Source: Crossaster papposus (lineage: Eukaryota; Echinodermata; Asteroidea; Velatida; Solasteridae). From it: a stretch of 64,000 nt of DNA. Below the pieces are notes generated by a model. The model saw nothing but the letters and a program-made list of their open reading frames with translations, was not told the DNA's origin and ran no database searches. The stretch covers positions 558,001 through 622,000 of the forward strand of contig JBAIAA010000788.1 of NCBI GenBank assembly GCA_037893245.1, given 5' to 3'. Shown here piece by piece: positions 61,656 to 64,000 of this stretch. How positions within the stretch are numbered: position 1 is the stretch's first letter; the number at the start of each line of letters is the position of its first letter. A program made the translations under genes and the position numbers.

Positions 61656-62714
61656 CAGCCTGCTCAGAAGAATCAGCAGAGGTAGAAGACAGAGATAGAG
61701 TATATCCACGTGTCTGATCTACACCTCAATCAGCTTGCTCAGAAGGAACAGCAGAGGTAGAAGACAGAGATAGAGTATATCCACGTGTCTGATCTACACC
61801 TCACTCAGCCTGCTCAGAAGGAACAGCAGAGGTAGAAGACAGAGATAGAGTATATCCACGTGTCTCACTCAGCCTGCTCAGAAGGAACAGCAGAGGTAGA
61901 AGACAGAGATAGAGTATATCCACGTGTCTGATCTACACCTCACTCAGCCTGCTCAGAAGGAACAGCAGAGGTAGAAGACAGAGATATAGTATATCCACGT
62001 GTCTCACTCAGCCTGCTCAAAAGGAACAGCAGAGGTAGAAGACAGAGATAGAGTATATCCACGTGTGTGATCTACACCTCATTCAGCCTTCTCAGAAGGA
62101 ACGGCAGAGGTAGAAGACAGAGATAGAGTATATCCACGTGTCTCACTCAGCCTGCTCAGAAGGAACAGCAGAGGTAGAAGACAGAGATATAGTATATCCA
62201 CGTGTCTCTCTCAGCCTGCTCAGAATGAACAGCAGAGGTAGAAGACAGAGATAGAGTATATCCACGTGTCTGATCTACACCTCACTCAGCCTGCTCAGAA
62301 GGAACAGCAGAGGTAGAAGACAGAGATAGAGTATATCCACGTGTCTGATCTACACCTCACTCAGCCTGCTCAGAAGGAACAGCAGAGGTAGAAGACAAAA
62401 ATAGAGTATATCCACGTGTCTGATCTACACCTCACTCAGCCTGCTCAGAAGGAACAGCAGAGGTAGAAGACAGAGATAGAGTATATCCACGTGTCTCACT
62501 CAGCCTGCTCAGAAGGAACAGCAGAGGTAGAAGACAGAGATAGAGTATATCCACGTGTCTGATCTACACCTCACTCAGCCTGCTCAGAAGGAACAGCAGA
62601 GGTAGAAGACAGAGATATAGTATATCCACGTGTCTCTCTCAGCCTGCTCAGAATGAACAGCAGAGGTAGAAGACAGAGATAGAGTATATCCACGTGTCTG
62701 ATCTACACCTCACT
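61656..62714 (+). repeat. 1059-bp tandem unit, copy 1
   Basis: A 15-mer (9 L plus 6 S). Landmarks at +1059: TCAATCAGCTTG 61724/62783/63842, CATTCAGCCTTCTC near 62080/63139, CTCTCTC 62202/63261 and 62630/63689. Each unit contains two CTCTCTC monomers with GAATGAAC. Confidence 0.89.
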
Positions 62715-63773
62715 CAGCCTGCTCAGAAGAATCAGCAGAGGTAGAAGACAGAGATAGAGTATATCCACGTGTCTGATCTACACCTCAATCAGCTTGCTCA
62801 GAAGGAACAGCAGAGGTAGAAGACAGAGATAGAGTATATCCACGTGTCTGATCTACACCTCACTCAGCCTGCTCAGAAGGAACAGCAGAGGTAGAAGACA
62901 GAGATAGAGTATATCCACGTGTCTCACTCAGCCTGCTCAGAAGGAACAGCAGAGGTAGAAGACAGAGATAGAGTATATCCACGTGTCTGATCTACACCTC
63001 ACTCAGCCTGCTCAGAAGGAACAGCAGAGGTAGAAGACAGAGATATAGTATATCCACGTGTCTCACTCAGCCTGCTCAAATGGAACAGCAGAGGTAGAAG
63101 ACAGAGATAGAGTATATCCACGTGTGTGATCTACACCTCATTCAGCCTTCTCAGAAGGAACGGCAGAGGTAGAAGACAGAGATAGAGTATATCCACGTGT
63201 CTCACTCAGCCTGCTCAGAAGGAACAGCAGAGGTAGAAGACAGAGATATAGTATATCCACGTGTCTCTCTCAGCCTGCTCAGAATGAACAGCAGAGGTAG
63301 AAGACAGAGATAGAGTATATCCACGTGTCTGATCTACACCTCACTCAGCCTGCTCAGAAGGAACAGCAGAGGTAGAAGACAGAGATAGAGTATATCCACG
63401 TGTCTGATCTACACCTCACTCAGCCTGCTCAGAAGGAACAGCAGAGGTAGAAGACAGAAATAGAGTATATCCACGTGTCTGATCTACACCTCACTCAGCC
63501 TGCTCAGAAGGAACAGCAGAGGTAGAAGACAGAGATAGAGTATATCCACGTGTCTCACTCAGCCTGCTCAGAAGGAACAGCAGAGGTAGAAGACAGAGAT
63601 AGAGTATATCCACGTGTCTGATCTACACCTCACTCAGCCTGCTCAGAAGGAACAGCAGAGGTAGAAGACAGAGATATAGTATATCCACGTGTCTCTCTCA
63701 GCCTGCTCAGAATGAACAGCAGAGGTAGAAGACAGAGATAGAGTATATCCACGTGTCTGATCTACACCTCACT
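62715..63773 (+). repeat. 1059-bp tandem unit, copy 2
   Basis: Second copy. Differences seen: CAAATGGAAC near 63077 (AAAAGG in copy 1) and ACAGAAATAG near 63454 (ACAAAAATAG in copy 1). Confidence 0.89.
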
Positions 63774-64000
63774 CAGCCTGCTCAGAAGAATCAGCAGAGG
63801 TAGAAGACAGAGATAGAGTATATCCACGTGTCTGATCTACACCTCAATCAGCTTGCTCAGAAGGAACAGCAGAGGTAGAAGACAGAGATAGAGTATATCC
63901 ACGTGTCTGATCTACACCTCACTCAGCCTGCTCAGAAGGAACAGCAGAGGTAGAAGACAGAGATAGAGTATATCCACGTGTCTCACTCAGCCTGCTCAGA
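63774..64000 (+). repeat. 1059-bp tandem unit, copy 3, cut by window end
   Basis: The first 227 bp of a third copy, matching 61656 and 62715 onward, including TCAATCAGCTTG. The last monomer (from 63978) is cut off, so the array continues beyond the window. Confidence 0.85.

Larger units (their letters stand above)
80..63981. promoter_or_regulatory. Dispersed CACGTG (E-box) palindromes, about one per monomer
   Basis: The junction between consecutive monomers reads TATATCCACGTGTCT in most copies. CACGTG is the canonical palindromic E-box, the core site of bHLH proteins such as MYC/MAX, USF and CLOCK/BMAL1 in animals, and of Cbf1/Pho4 in yeasts. What is seen is the motif and its 64/75-bp spacing; binding or function is not shown. 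Altered junctions occur at fixed HOR slots (AACGTG, GACGTG, CACCTG) and sporadically (CATGTG near 7161 and 45641; CACATG near 30948, 38542 and 51973; CAGGTG near 26712). Confidence 0.35.
1..64000 (+). repeat. Satellite array of 64/75-bp monomers, whole window
   Basis: Every part of the window consists of head-to-tail copies of one monomer in two lengths, 75 bp (L) and 64 bp (S). Landmarks in each copy are GTGTCT at the start, CAGCCTGCTCAGAAGGAACA in the middle, GGTAGAAGACAGAGATAGAG further on, and TATATCCAC at the end. I saw no inverted monomers and no unique interruption longer than a monomer. Arithmetic on landmark spacing gives 371 L and 309 S between 1913 and 49516, so about 900 monomers are expected in the window. 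Most monomers differ from consensus at only a few bases. Stretches without a gene, which here means everything, hold only this repeat. Such arrays are typical of eukaryotic heterochromatin; the location and species are not determinable from the window. Confidence 0.98.

Noticed and set aside
1-64000. CRISPR array
   Set aside because: The repeats are contiguous with no unique spacers; what varies are a few substitutions and an 11-bp presence/absence.
1-64000. Coding minisatellite (repeat-domain protein) because L is a multiple of three
   Set aside because: Each L carries TAG or TGA in all three + frames, and interspersed 64-bp S monomers shift frame.
1-64000. Known satellites: alpha satellite with CENP-B box, telomeric TTAGGG, rDNA spacer
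   Set aside because: Monomer length does not fit alpha satellite (about 171 bp); I saw no CENP-B-box-like motif with two CG cores, no TTAGGG runs, and no rRNA-like sequence.
1-64000. Transposon insertion or terminal repeats inside the array
   Set aside because: No stretch departs from the monomer for more than scattered substitutions; no target-site duplication, inverted termini or poly-A tail was seen.

Overview
The whole 64-kb window is one uninterrupted tandem-repeat (satellite) array. I find no gene, RNA gene, transposon, CRISPR array or unique sequence anywhere in it. All monomers run head to tail in one orientation. Neither array edge is inside the window: it opens on a partial monomer (1-19) and closes on another (63978-64000). 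An array of this kind points to a eukaryotic nuclear genome, probably a long-read assembly of a centromeric, pericentromeric or other heterochromatic block. I do not recognise the family and cannot name the species.

Level 1, monomers. There are two length classes: long (L, 75 bp, example 84-158) and short (S, 64 bp, example 159-222). S lacks an 11-bp segment, GATCTACACCT. Spacings between landmarks resolve into whole numbers of 75 and 64. For example, 1913 to 49516 equals 371 L plus 309 S plus two single-base insertions. The consensus is about 48% GC and has one CpG per monomer, at the centre of a CACGTG palindrome on the monomer junction.

Level 2, higher-order repeats (HORs). Monomers carry position-specific variants that recur in fixed order. 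Type H1 is a 15- to 19-mer of about 1.05-1.33 kb (complete 19-mer at 5560-6885). Type H2 is an L-rich run of 13 monomers (example 7089-8019). H1 copies differ from one another by whole monomers.

Level 3, super-blocks. Groups of HORs were duplicated again in tandem, with periods of 3.5, 2.34, 6.07, 5.2, 1.94, 1.35, 4.28, 1.65 and 1.06 kb from left to right. The layout is: 1-7.0 kb H1 copies in a 3.5-kb duplication; 5.8-14.0 kb alternating H1/H2; 14.0-26.2 kb two 6074-bp units; 24.6-37.4 kb 2983-bp and 5.2-kb duplications; 37.4-41.2 kb two 1936-bp units; 41.2-45.6 kb short H1 units with a 203-bp module; 45.6-48.3 kb two 1348-bp units; 48.9-57.4 kb two 4278-bp units, each with a nested 1112-bp duplication; 57.5-61.5 kb two 1648-bp units plus a partial third; 61.7-64.0 kb two 1059-bp units plus a partial third.

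The observations most worth following are the dense regular array of CACGTG E-box palindromes, their HOR-phased loss at three consecutive junctions, and the layered, apparently recent duplication history. All coordinates and identities were worked out by eye; block edges are good to roughly one monomer.
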